Shown here piece after piece: positions 55,409-63,484 of a DNA stretch of 64,000 nucleotides. The stretch's first letter is position 1, and every line of letters begins with the position of its first letter. This DNA comes from Deltaproteobacteria bacterium (GTDB lineage Bacteria > Myxococcota_A > UBA9160 > UBA4427): positions 23,996-87,995 of the forward strand of contig PBFW01000019.1 in NCBI GenBank assembly GCA_002719955.1. Reading direction: 5' to 3'. The translations under genes and the position numbers were made by a program. The notes beneath the pieces are model-generated. The model saw only the letters and a list, made by a program, of their open reading frames with translations. It did no database searches and was not told where the DNA came from.

Positions 55409-56116
55409 ATGATAGAGGACACTCCGAAGAATCCCGACGCGTTCGAGCGGCGTGAATTGCTGGATGTGCTGGCGCGCGCGTTTCGCGATAACCCGATGAA
55501 CGTGGAGATTCATGGATCGCGTCGCGCGCGAAGGGTCCGATCGAACCGAGCCGGATTGCGGGCGCTCGTGCTCGATGCCGATCGGCAGACCGTTGCGAGG
55601 GTCATTCGATACGGCGGACGCGTGATTGGCGGCTTCATTGCGGCGCCGCCCGGTCTATTTCCTCTACCCGCGCCGTCCTTGAAGCGTCAAATTGGGTGTT
55701 TTTGGCATCAAGGTGCCCGCGCGATGGATCGCTGGGGGCACGTCAGTCATTCGCTCAATGAATTCAGGCCCCTCCTCGATCATTGGCACCTGTCGGTTCT
55801 CGGGGTCGAGCCCTCGTTTCAGGGCCGTGGTTTTGGGGGGCGATTGCTCGAGGCACTCTTTGCCGCCATCGCCGTGCAGCCCGCCCCCCTCTATCTCGAA
55901 TCGGATCGCGAGGAGAGCGTTCGTTTCTACCGGGCAAGAGGATTCGAGGAGCGCGCCGAGACACGGGTCCACGGGGTGAGATGTTGGTGTCTGGGGCAGG
56001 GATTCGCTGACGAAACCGAGGATCTATGCGATCCTGTTCGCAAGCCTGATCGCGGAGGCCCGATCCCCCACAGAGCTCGAGGCCGAGAGGCCTCTGAATC
56101 GGAAGTCGCGCTATGA
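55409..56116 (+). CDS. GNAT family N-acetyltransferase
   Basis: The 235-residue protein has a GNAT acetyl-CoA-binding motif, LGVEPSFQGRGFGGRLLEAL (V-x-P-x2-Q/R-x-x-G-x-G/A), and the later strand PLYLESDREESVRFYRARGF. The upstream part (RELLDVLARAFRDNPMNVEI) is the usual N-terminal helix-loop. It would acetylate an amine substrate, not identifiable. ATG at 55409 lacks a strong ribosome site. Its stop overlaps the next TetR gene's ATG by four bases, so the pair is co-translated. Confidence 0.85.
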   Translation: MIEDTPKNPDAFERRELLDVLARAFRDNPMNVEIHGSRRARRVRSNRAGLRALVLDADRQTVARVIRYGGRVIGGFIAAPPGLFPLPAPSLKRQIGCFWHQGARAMDRWGHVSHSLNEFRPLLDHWHLSVLGVEPSFQGRGFGGRLLEALFAAIAVQPAPLYLESDREESVRFYRARGFEERAETRVHGVRCWCLGQGFADETEDLCDPVRKPDRGGPIPHRARGREASESEVAL

Positions 56117-56880
56117 ACACGAGCTTTTCGTCGCCTTCTCCGCCCAGCACCGCCCGTGATTCGAATCGCACAACGAAGGCGTCGATCGGGGGCCCTGCGC
56201 CCGCCGCGGCGGGCTCGACTGGATCGGACTCGCGGCGGCGTTCGCCCGCCACGAAATCGGGCAAGCTTCGGCCCGATGATGGCCGATTGGCACGGGGGCG
56301 TCGCAGTCGGGCGCGGATTCGAGAGGCGGCGAATTCACTGTTTCGCGAGCGAGGGTTCGATGGGGCGACGCTTCGGGCGATCGCCGAGCGCGCCGGGATG
56401 GGTGCGAGTTCGATCTATCGCCATGTGCAGTCGAAAGAAGAACTGCTGATCGACGAACTCTCCGAGATGCAGGAAGAGGCATGGACGCGTTTTCGCGGGC
56501 TCGATGATCGCAATCGACCGACGGCTGATCGCCTGCGCGAGTTCTTCGATGTGCAGCACGACCTGTTGGTGGCCAATCGGGATCTCACGACGATCGCCTT
56601 GCGCGCGACCACGAAGACGGAGGCCCGCGTCGCGAAGCGTGTTTTGCAGCTCTACGATCGTACGATCGGCCTCCTGATGGAGATCCTGCAGCGGGGGCGC
56701 ATGAAACGGGATCTGGGCAAGGACGTCGATGTCCTCGAAACCGCGCGTGTCCTCTTTCACGTGACGAATGGAGCCCGAATTCCGTGGGCGAATGGGATGG
56801 TGACGGACGACGCTCTGCGCGATTCGATCCACCAGGCGGTGGATCTGCTCTTTCGGGGCGTTTCAGCGGATTCCGCTTAG
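56113..56880 (+). CDS. TetR family regulator
   Basis: The 255-residue protein has an unusual, probably disordered, Ser/Pro/Ala-rich N-terminus (about 1-60). A TetR domain follows: RSRARIREAANSLFRERGFD, ATLRAIAERAGMGASSIYRH, QSKEELL. The C-terminal ligand domain has MKRDLGKDVDVLETARVLFH. It overlaps the GNAT gene (ATGA) and converges with the gamma-carbonic anhydrase gene, whose end it overlaps by 18 bp. A shorter start nearer the HTH is possible. Confidence 0.87.
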   Translation: MNTSFSSPSPPSTARDSNRTTKASIGGPAPAAAGSTGSDSRRRSPATKSGKLRPDDGRLARGRRSRARIREAANSLFRERGFDGATLRAIAERAGMGASSIYRHVQSKEELLIDELSEMQEEAWTRFRGLDDRNRPTADRLREFFDVQHDLLVANRDLTTIALRATTKTEARVAKRVLQLYDRTIGLLMEILQRGRMKRDLGKDVDVLETARVLFHVTNGARIPWANGMVTDDALRDSIHQAVDLLFRGVSADSA

Positions 56881-57441
56881 ATCTGAATCCGTTTCGATCC
56901 GAAGCGTGATCTCCATGAGCCACGCCTCGTAGTCGGGGCCCTGCCAGGATCGGTGCTCACCGCGTTTGTAGGCCTGGGCATTCCAGTGGTATTGCCAGGC
57001 ATTGGCGCGGTTCGCCCGCGCGGAGTCGCGTTCGGCGATCTGCTTGGCGGGGATCCCCGCGATGACCGAGCCGGGTGCGAATTCACAGTCCTCACGGATC
57101 ATCGCACCGCCCGCCACGATCGAGCCCCTGCCGACGATCGCCCCATCCATCACCACCGCGTTGATTCCAATCAGACAATCGTCTTCGATCTTGCAGCCGT
57201 GCACCGTCGTGTGGTGGGTGATCGAACAGAAATCGCCGATCTCCGCCGAATGCCCGTATCCGATGTGAATCATCACGAAATCCTGAATATTCGTATAGCG
57301 ACCGATACGGATCTCGTTAGCTTCGGCGCGCATCACGGCGTTGGGCCAGACGGACGATTCCGCTCCGATCGAGACCTTCCCGTAGATCTGGGCGCTCGGA
57401 TGGAGGTAGACGTTGGGTTCGAATTGCGGGTCGTCACTCAT
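56863..57441 (-). CDS. Gamma-carbonic-anhydrase-like hexapeptide-repeat protein
   Basis: The 192-residue protein is a left-handed beta-helix of hexapeptide repeats: VYLHPSAQIYGKVSIGAESS, IRIGRYTNIQDFVMIHIGYG and CLIGINAVVMDGAIVGRG. The three metal-ligand His of gamma carbonic anhydrases can be placed at His59, His76 and His81 (SITHHTTVHGC). Roles in the family include carbonic anhydrase and PaaY/CaiE-type thioesterase or accessory function. A C-terminal helical tail of about 40 residues follows. Start at 57441 lies next to a G-quadruplex-forming repeat. Confidence 0.85.
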   Translation of the reverse strand: MSDDPQFEPNVYLHPSAQIYGKVSIGAESSVWPNAVMRAEANEIRIGRYTNIQDFVMIHIGYGHSAEIGDFCSITHHTTVHGCKIEDDCLIGINAVVMDGAIVGRGSIVAGGAMIREDCEFAPGSVIAGIPAKQIAERDSARANRANAWQYHWNAQAYKRGEHRSWQGPDYEAWLMEITLRIETDSDLSGIR

Positions 57442-57492
57442 GCGGGATCCCCCTCTTTCTCTGTTCCTGGTCGCGCTGGCGCGTGGGGTGGT

Positions 57493-57514
57493 GGGTGGGT
57501 GGGTGGGTGGGTGG
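57493..57514 (+). repeat. (GGGT)5GG tandem repeat, G-quadruplex-forming
   Basis: Five perfect GGGT units followed by GG on the plus strand, the ideal pattern for a very stable parallel G-quadruplex with single-base loops. It lies about 52 bp upstream of the gamma-carbonic anhydrase start (minus strand), within the promoter region, and just after the broken TraB/GumN gene's stop. Confidence 0.9.
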
Positions 57515-57532
57515 AGTGGTTTGCCCGGGCGT

Positions 57533-58203
57533 TCAGGAGGTGGTGCCCCTCACCGGGTGGAGCGACTCGGCCGGGTAGCCCGCCGCCTGCAAGGTTTGGA
57601 TCAGGCTGTCGAGACCCACGAGATGGAGCGCGCCCACGCCCACGAAAATCGTGTCTCCAGCGCGCTCGGGATCCTCGAGGATACGACCGAGCTGAAAGGC
57701 CCAGTCACGGTTTCGCGCTTCGAGCAGGATGCCGTAGGGATTCTCGAGTTCCGGTAACTCTGCGCCCCCCTGGTAGGCGATCCGCTCGAGCGTTCATGGA
57801 TCATGATGTCTCCAGGCGGTGATGAGTTCCTCGAGGTCCGCGACCGCTTCTTCGAGTCGGTTCAGCGTGTCCCGGAGCATCAGGTCCTGATGTCCGGGCG
57901 AGAGGGCGTCGAAGATCGCCAGCTGGTCGTCGAAGGTCTCGAGCCCGGCGAGGAGGGCATCGTTCCTTTCCAGCAATTTGGTCGTTTCCGGACTCACGAC
58001 GTCCTCGATCGCCCCGCTGACCGGGAGGATGACCCGGTCCGCCAGGACGGTGGCCCCGCGATCCGGTAATGGGGCGGGGTCACCGTGTCCGCGGCGACAT
58101 CGCCGGTCGAGACGACCGGAGTCGTCAGCGGGCTCGTACAGCCGAGCGAAAGGAGGAGCGTGACGAGGGCGGGGACCAGGCGGAAGGATGTGCTCGAAGG
58201 CAT
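57533..58203 (-). pseudogene. Broken TraB/GumN-family lipoprotein
   Basis: An ATG at 58203 opens a lipoprotein signal (VTLLLSLGC). The frame is lost near 58070, and in the next frame DRVILPVSGAIEDVVSPETT then GLETFDDQLAIFDALSPGHQ and LEELITAWRHHDP show the GumN core. An in-frame TGA at 57794 follows, and the frame continues as ERIAYQGGAELPELENPYG, RNRDWAFQLGRILED and IFVGVGALHLVGLDSLIQTL, a clear family C-terminus. About 60 residues of the usual central section are missing before GLETFDD, and the N-terminal catalytic portion is also short. Confidence 0.65.
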
Positions 58204-58359
58204 GTTGTCAGATCTCTCCTGGCCGCAGTCTATCGAGGCTGGGAGGTTCTTTGCTAGGGAATGAACCAGAATCGGAATTTCTGGATTCCGGGGGCGGCGA
58301 TCTCGCGCGTGTGCCATCGCCCGATGCTCGGGACCCGAGGAGATGAGGAGGGTGAAGGC

Positions 58360-59334
58360 ATGAGAGCGGTCGTCGTCGATCGGATGATGGAGCCCGAGGA
58401 ACTCCGGGTTCGGGAGATCGAAGCGCCGCTCGTCGCCACCGATCAGATCCGGATCGCCGTCCGCGCAGCGGGATGCAATTTCTCGGATCTCCTCATGCTG
58501 AAAGGCGAGTACCAGGTGAAGCCCGCGCTGCCCTTTGTGCCGGGGGGAGAGGTCGCCGGCTTCGTCAGCGAGATCGGCAGCGCGGTGTCGCGGGTCGCGG
58601 TCGGGGATCGGGTGCTGGCGCGATGTGCACTGGGCGGCTTTGCGGAAGAGGTCGCCGCATCCGAGTCGATGACCTATCGGATCCCGGACGGATTATCCTT
58701 CGAGGCCGGGGCTGCGCTGCCGACCGTCTATCCGACCTCCTATGCTGCGCTGGTCTGGCGCGCACCCCTCGCGCGCGGGGAGACCTTGCTGGTTCACGCT
58801 GCGGCGGGCGGCGTTGGCCTTTCCGCGGTGCAGATCGGCAAGGCGCTCGGCGCGCGGGTGATCGCGACCGCGGGGGGTCCCGAGAAGCTGGCGGTCGCCC
58901 GTGAGGCCGGTGCGGATGTATTGATCGATTATCGCGTGGAGGATTTTGTGCCGCGCGTTCTGGAAGAGACGGCGGGACGTGGGGCGGACGTCATCTACGA
59001 CCCGGTCGGTGGGGAGACGACCGATCGCTCACTCAAATGCATCAACTGGAACGGGCGACTTCTCGTGATCGGGTTCGCCAGCGGAGAGATTCCCGAAGTC
59101 GGGCTCAATCGTGTTCTTCTCAAGAATATCGCCCTGGTCGGGCTGCACTGGAGCGCCTATCCCGATCACGAGCCCGAGCGGATCGATGCGTGCTTCGAGG
59201 GGCTCTTCGAGATGGCTGCGACGGGCCTGATCGATCCCCTGGTTTCGGGGAGCTATTCGCTCGAGCAGGCGGGGGATGCCCTGGCCGCCCTGGGGTCACG
59301 TAGGACCGTGGGGAAGGTCGTCCTCGTTCCCTGA
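58360..59334 (+). CDS. MDR-family quinone reductase-like oxidoreductase
   Basis: The 324-residue protein is a zinc-free medium-chain dehydrogenase/reductase of the quinone oxidoreductase type: RAAGCNFSDLLMLKGEYQVK, VPGGEVAGFVSEIG, the Rossmann loop VHAAAGGVGLSAVQIGKALG and VIYDPVGGETTDRSLKCINW. It reduces quinones, enones or acryloyl-CoA-like substrates with NADPH. ATG at 58360 follows GGAGGGTGAAGGC; the ATG at 58261 is 33 codons too early to match the family. It converges with glnB. Confidence 0.9.
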   Translation: MRAVVVDRMMEPEELRVREIEAPLVATDQIRIAVRAAGCNFSDLLMLKGEYQVKPALPFVPGGEVAGFVSEIGSAVSRVAVGDRVLARCALGGFAEEVAASESMTYRIPDGLSFEAGAALPTVYPTSYAALVWRAPLARGETLLVHAAAGGVGLSAVQIGKALGARVIATAGGPEKLAVAREAGADVLIDYRVEDFVPRVLEETAGRGADVIYDPVGGETTDRSLKCINWNGRLLVIGFASGEIPEVGLNRVLLKNIALVGLHWSAYPDHEPERIDACFEGLFEMAATGLIDPLVSGSYSLEQAGDALAALGSRRTVGKVVLVP

Positions 59335-59420
59335 TCGCGTTCGCCGGCAGGCTTGGGAGGCGTCGCGATCAGGGCGATCGGGGCCGACGCTCGCTGGGAA
59401 CGCCGACCCCTCGTCCGGTT

Positions 59421-59443
59421 CCCGGTCCTTGCTCGGGACCGGG
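59421..59443. terminator. GC-rich hairpin between convergent genes
   Basis: CCCGGTCC (59421-59428) and GGACCGGG (59436-59443) form a perfect 8-bp stem with a 7-base loop, between the MDR gene (stop 59334) and glnB (stop 59454). No U tract is present, so its terminator role is uncertain. Confidence 0.45.
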
Positions 59444-59453
59444 TCGCACGCAG

Positions 59454-59819
<366 letters not shown>

Positions 59820-59849
59820 TCACCGTGGACGGGCGGCCGCCCACGGTGA
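59820..59849 (-). promoter_or_regulatory. Hairpin between amt and glnB
   Basis: TCACCGTGG (59820-59828) and CCACGGTGA (59841-59849) are perfect 9-bp arms with a GC-rich, itself palindromic, loop. It sits in the 67-bp gap between the amt stop and the glnB start, near the glnB ribosome site. It could be an attenuator or RNA-stability element that sets different levels of the two proteins. Confidence 0.5.
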
Positions 59850-59868
59850 CTGGGGTGATGTTAGGCCC

Positions 59869-61254
59869 TTAGCTCTCGCTCGTGGCTAGTTTGCTGGACG
59901 CCAGCGGGGTACCGAAACCCGAGGTGTTCTCTTCCATGAAGCCCGGGGACCCGGATAGGTCGTAGGCGTGCATGCCGTGCTCGCCGAGGTCTAGACCCTC
60001 CAGCTCCTCTTCCTTTGAGACCCGGAGGCCGATCGTCGCCTTGAGGGTGAGGAAGATGGCGGCCGCGCAGACGACGGTGAAGGCCCCGTAGCAGAGCACA
60101 CCGTAGGCCTGCGTCAGCAGGCTGTGTTCCGGGTTGGTGGAGAAGAGGCCAACCGCCAGGGTTCCCCAGACCCCGCAGGTCAGGTGGACCGAGATCGCAC
60201 CGACCGGATCGTCGATCTTGATCCTGTCGAAGAACAGGACCGATGTGACGACCAGTCCACCTGCGATGAAGCCGACGAGGATTGCACTCGTGGGGTTGAT
60301 GACATCCGCACCGGCGGTGATTCCGACGAGGCCGGCGAGAATGCCGTTCAGCGCCATCGAGAGGTCGGGCTTCGTGCTGATGAAGGTATAGGCGAGCATC
60401 GCGCCGAGGCCGCCAGCCGCCGCCGCGAGGCAGGTTGTGACGAGCGCGAAGGAAGTCAGCTCCGGATCCGCGGAGAGAACGGACCCGCCGTTGAATCCGA
60501 ACCATCCGAGCCAGAGCAGGAAGACCCCGACGGTCGTGAGCGGCATGGAACTACCGGGGAGCGGCAGGGTCTTGCCCTCGTTCGAGTATTTGCCCAGGCG
60601 CGGGCCGAGGACGAGCGCGCCGACGAGTGCGGCCCAGCCGCCGACCGAGTGCACGAGGGTCGAACCCGCAAAATCATAGAAGCCGGCTTGATCGAGGAAT
60701 CCGCCTCCCCATTTCCAGGAACCCGCGATCGGGTACACGAAGGCGACGAAGATCGTGGAGAAGATCATGAACGAAAAAAGCTTGATCCGCTCGGCGACCG
60801 CGCCCGAGATGATCGTCGCAGCGGTTGCGGCGAACATCGCCTGGAAGAGAAAGTCGGTCCAATAGGTATAGCCGCCATCGGCGTAGCCGGGGGTATTCGC
60901 GCCTTCGGCGAAGCCCGCACTGAGGCCGAACCCGGCGAAGCCGAAGAAAGCGCCCATCGAGAAATCGCCCGGGTACATCAGATTGAAGCCGACGATGAAG
61001 TAGGTCAGGATGCCAGAGCAGATGATGAAGGTGTTCTTGAAGAGAATATTGGTCGTATTCTTTGCGCGCGTCAGGCCCGATTCGACCATCGCGAAGCCGA
61101 GGTGCATGACGAACACGAGAGCGGCAGCCAGCATCATCCAGACGTTATTCGCTGTGAACAGGGCCTGGGCGGCGTCGTCTGCGATCGCGACGCTCGGCGT
61201 CAGCAGGCAAGCTGCGCCGAGAGCGCCGATCGAGAGAAGAGGTTTCTGAATCAT
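59869..61254 (-). CDS. amt: Ammonium transporter
   Basis: The 461-residue protein is an Amt/MEP/Rh channel with a cleavable signal peptide (GAACLLTPSVAIADD) and 11 membrane helices. It shows NTTNILFKNTFIICSGILTY, GSWKWGGGFLDQAGFYDFAG and both pore-lining His (STLVHSVGGWAALVGAL and GAISVHLTCGVWGTLAVGL). The long cytoplasmic tail ends in TSGFGTPLASSKLATSES. It imports ammonium and is blocked by PII. ATG at 61254 follows GGAG at seven bases. A near-consensus sigma-54 promoter lies upstream (61368-61383). Confidence 0.95.
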   Translation of the reverse strand: MIQKPLLSIGALGAACLLTPSVAIADDAAQALFTANNVWMMLAAALVFVMHLGFAMVESGLTRAKNTTNILFKNTFIICSGILTYFIVGFNLMYPGDFSMGAFFGFAGFGLSAGFAEGANTPGYADGGYTYWTDFLFQAMFAATAATIISGAVAERIKLFSFMIFSTIFVAFVYPIAGSWKWGGGFLDQAGFYDFAGSTLVHSVGGWAALVGALVLGPRLGKYSNEGKTLPLPGSSMPLTTVGVFLLWLGWFGFNGGSVLSADPELTSFALVTTCLAAAAGGLGAMLAYTFISTKPDLSMALNGILAGLVGITAGADVINPTSAILVGFIAGGLVVTSVLFFDRIKIDDPVGAISVHLTCGVWGTLAVGLFSTNPEHSLLTQAYGVLCYGAFTVVCAAAIFLTLKATIGLRVSKEEELEGLDLGEHGMHAYDLSGSPGFMEENTSGFGTPLASSKLATSES

Positions 61255-61717
61255 TTCGAACTCCATTTGGGGAATCAAACGAGATGTGGGAAACGTGAGT
61301 CAATGGCCATCTCGAGTAGGCTCCCCGCACCCACGCGCGCGGACCACTCGAATCGACCCCCTATTAAGCAATGGGCGTGCCAATCTTCTGAAATGCCAGC
61401 GATGCCGACCTTTTCCGGATCTGGGCCGATAACGGCACATTCCCGACGTGGGATCTCACCCGATTGCGATTTCCGATGCACGCATCCGCGCCATCCCTGC
61501 CCACTTCCCGTGCAATCCCGCGAGGAGGGCCGCGACGGGACGGGGTCCCGGTCCGCTCTCCCCGTTGTTGTCAGCGGCCACTCGCGCGCGATCGCCTCCC
61601 GATTCCACGGGCGTGAAAGCGCAATTCGGTGGCAGTCCCCCGGCAGCCCGGGGCCATGCCATCAAGCGCTGCCTCTACCCGGACGAAGAGATTTCACGGG
61701 AGGCGGTCCGAGGATTC
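61255..61717. other. Intergenic stretch between amt and the histidine kinase
   Basis: About 460 bp. It holds the sigma-54 promoter for amt (61368-61383, minus strand). The open frame that extends upstream from the kinase start (61448-61717) looks Pro/Arg-rich and non-coding. No NtrC site could be identified with confidence. Confidence 0.6.
61368..61383 (-). promoter_or_regulatory. Sigma-54 (RpoN) promoter of amt-glnB
   Basis: On the minus strand the sequence reads TTGGCAC-GCCCA-TTGC, a full match to the -24/-12 consensus TTGGCAC-N5-TTGC. The -12 GC is at 61368-61369, so transcription would begin near 61356, giving a leader of about 100 bases before the amt ATG at 61254. It is the expected control for ammonium transport under nitrogen limitation. 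Confidence 0.8.
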
Positions 61718-63484
61718 ATGCATATGCTCGCGCTGGTTCCCTTCGTGACCGTACTCGTCTCCGCCGCATTCGGGGCGGTGTCGGTCGTGTGGGACTCTGA
61801 ACGTCGGCCGACGCGTTCGATGGGCGCGATCTTCCTCTGGACCGGTGTCTGGGCGCTGCTCGATCTCCTCAGCCACATGGAGTCGGAAGCCGCTCGTGCC
61901 CTCATGTGGATGCGTTGGATGCAACTGCCCCTGCTGATGATCGGGCCGAGCGCCCTGTGGGTCGTCGCGCATCTGCTGCCTCGATCGATCGAGCGGCTCT
62001 CGCGCCACGCGCGCGTTGGCGCACTCGTCTGCTTCACGCTCGGGGTTGGGGCCGCGCTCTCCCCCGGATCCATCGAGGGGGTGGTTCCCATGGATCTGGG
62101 CGGTTGGATGCCCCGCTACGGGATTGTATCGATCATTCTGATGCCGGTTGGCGTCGCGCTACCCGTGTATGCCGCAATCGAGGCCACGCGCATCCAGGGT
62201 TTCGGGAGTCCTGATCGAAACGATCCTCGGCGCGTCTGGGCGTTTCGGGTCTCTCTCGGATTCTCCCTTTTCGTTGCGCTGCCAACCGAGTACGCGCTGC
62301 CGCTGATGGAGATTTCGGCTCCGCGGCTCGGAGCCCTCGTGGTGTCCTTGACGTCGACTCTGATGTGGATGCGCGTTCTGCACGAATCGGATGATCTGGT
62401 TGTGACTCCACACGGTGTCGCCCGTGCCCTGCTCGCGGAGCTTCATGACGGAGTCGCGCTTGTCAGTGTCGACGGGGTGATCCTCTCGACCAATATACGT
62501 TTCGCGGAGATGTCGGGGCGAACGGGTGCCGACCTGCTCGGCGAATCGCTGCAGAGTCTGATTGGCGCATCGGCCGAGAAGATCCTGGCCGATGTCGAGG
62601 ATGGGGAATCGACCCTGTATCGCTCGGATGGAGTTTCCGTTCCGGTTTCGCTGTCCACCTCGATCGTGCACAACCGCACCGGTGGCGTGATCGGGGTCGT
62701 CGTGGTGTTTCACGACCTTCGCGAGGTCGATGTGCTGCGGAGTCAGCTGCTCACCTCCGGGCGCCTCGCTGCGATCGGCGAATTGGCTGCGGGGATCGCT
62801 CACGAGGTCAACAACCCGGTGGCGTATATCCGCTCCGATCTCAATCTGCTCTCCGAGCGGATCGGCGAAATGCGTGGGTGGGCGGCGCGGGAAGGGGCTC
62901 CCGAGGGTGAGGTGCCCGTTCTCGCTCGGGGGCAGCGTCGAATCGAGAAAGCACTGGAGGGAATCGAGCGAGTCGCTGAGATCGTTAGAGACGTCCGCGA
63001 ATTCGCCCATGTCGGCGGGGCCGGGCAGGGCGGAAGCGACCCCGCGGCCGTCGTCGAAGGGGCCATGCGCCTGGCGAGGTTGCAGCGCGGCGAAGAAGTC
63101 GAACTTCGGATTGCGAGCGTTTCCTGCTGTGACCGAGTCGACGCGGGGCAGGAACTCAAACAGATTCTCCTGACGTTGATGCGTGTGCTGGTCTCTGGAG
63201 CGGAGAAGGGTTCGAGGCTGGACGCCGATCTGCGATCGGAGGCGCAGGATTTGGTCATCGCGCTGAGCGTCGACCCGCTCATCGGTTCTTCCACCGAGAT
63301 GCTGGCTCGATTCGACGTGCTGGGCGCCCATTTGCTCGAGGGGCCACAAGAGGATTTCGGACTGAAGGTCGCTGCGGAACTCATCGATCAGCTCGGCGGT
63401 GGGCTTCGGATCGAAGAGATCGCGCCAAAGGCGCTTCGGCTCGAGGTCTCGGTCCCCTTCGTCCTGGAGGGGACCTCGCCATGA
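61718..63484 (+). CDS. Membrane sensor histidine kinase, ATP domain degenerate
   Basis: The 588-residue protein has about seven N-terminal membrane helices (to about 220), a PAS domain (about 235-340) and a HisKA H-box with His362, AAIGELAAGIAHEVNNPVAY. The HATPase part is abnormal: the N-box place (ELKQILLTLMRVLVSGAE, about 479-495) lacks both conserved Asn, and the G1 DxGxG is replaced by DPLIGSS; only a G2-like FGLKVAAELIDQLGGG stays. It may be a pseudokinase or a phosphatase-only sensor. ATG at 61718 follows GAGG; 61724 is an alternative. It overlaps the next gene by ATGA. Confidence 0.82.
   Translation: MHMLALVPFVTVLVSAAFGAVSVVWDSERRPTRSMGAIFLWTGVWALLDLLSHMESEAARALMWMRWMQLPLLMIGPSALWVVAHLLPRSIERLSRHARVGALVCFTLGVGAALSPGSIEGVVPMDLGGWMPRYGIVSIILMPVGVALPVYAAIEATRIQGFGSPDRNDPRRVWAFRVSLGFSLFVALPTEYALPLMEISAPRLGALVVSLTSTLMWMRVLHESDDLVVTPHGVARALLAELHDGVALVSVDGVILSTNIRFAEMSGRTGADLLGESLQSLIGASAEKILADVEDGESTLYRSDGVSVPVSLSTSIVHNRTGGVIGVVVVFHDLREVDVLRSQLLTSGRLAAIGELAAGIAHEVNNPVAYIRSDLNLLSERIGEMRGWAAREGAPEGEVPVLARGQRRIEKALEGIERVAEIVRDVREFAHVGGAGQGGSDPAAVVEGAMRLARLQRGEEVELRIASVSCCDRVDAGQELKQILLTLMRVLVSGAEKGSRLDADLRSEAQDLVIALSVDPLIGSSTEMLARFDVLGAHLLEGPQEDFGLKVAAELIDQLGGGLRIEEIAPKALRLEVSVPFVLEGTSP

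Noticed and set aside
57794..57796. In-frame TGA as selenocysteine codon in the TraB/GumN gene
   Set aside because: No SECIS-like hairpin seen, and the gene also has a frameshift and missing segments, so a stop in a broken gene is simpler.
60124..61800. 558-codon plus-strand frame opposite amt
   Set aside because: Highly charged translation with no family features, fully antisense to a clear Amt gene.
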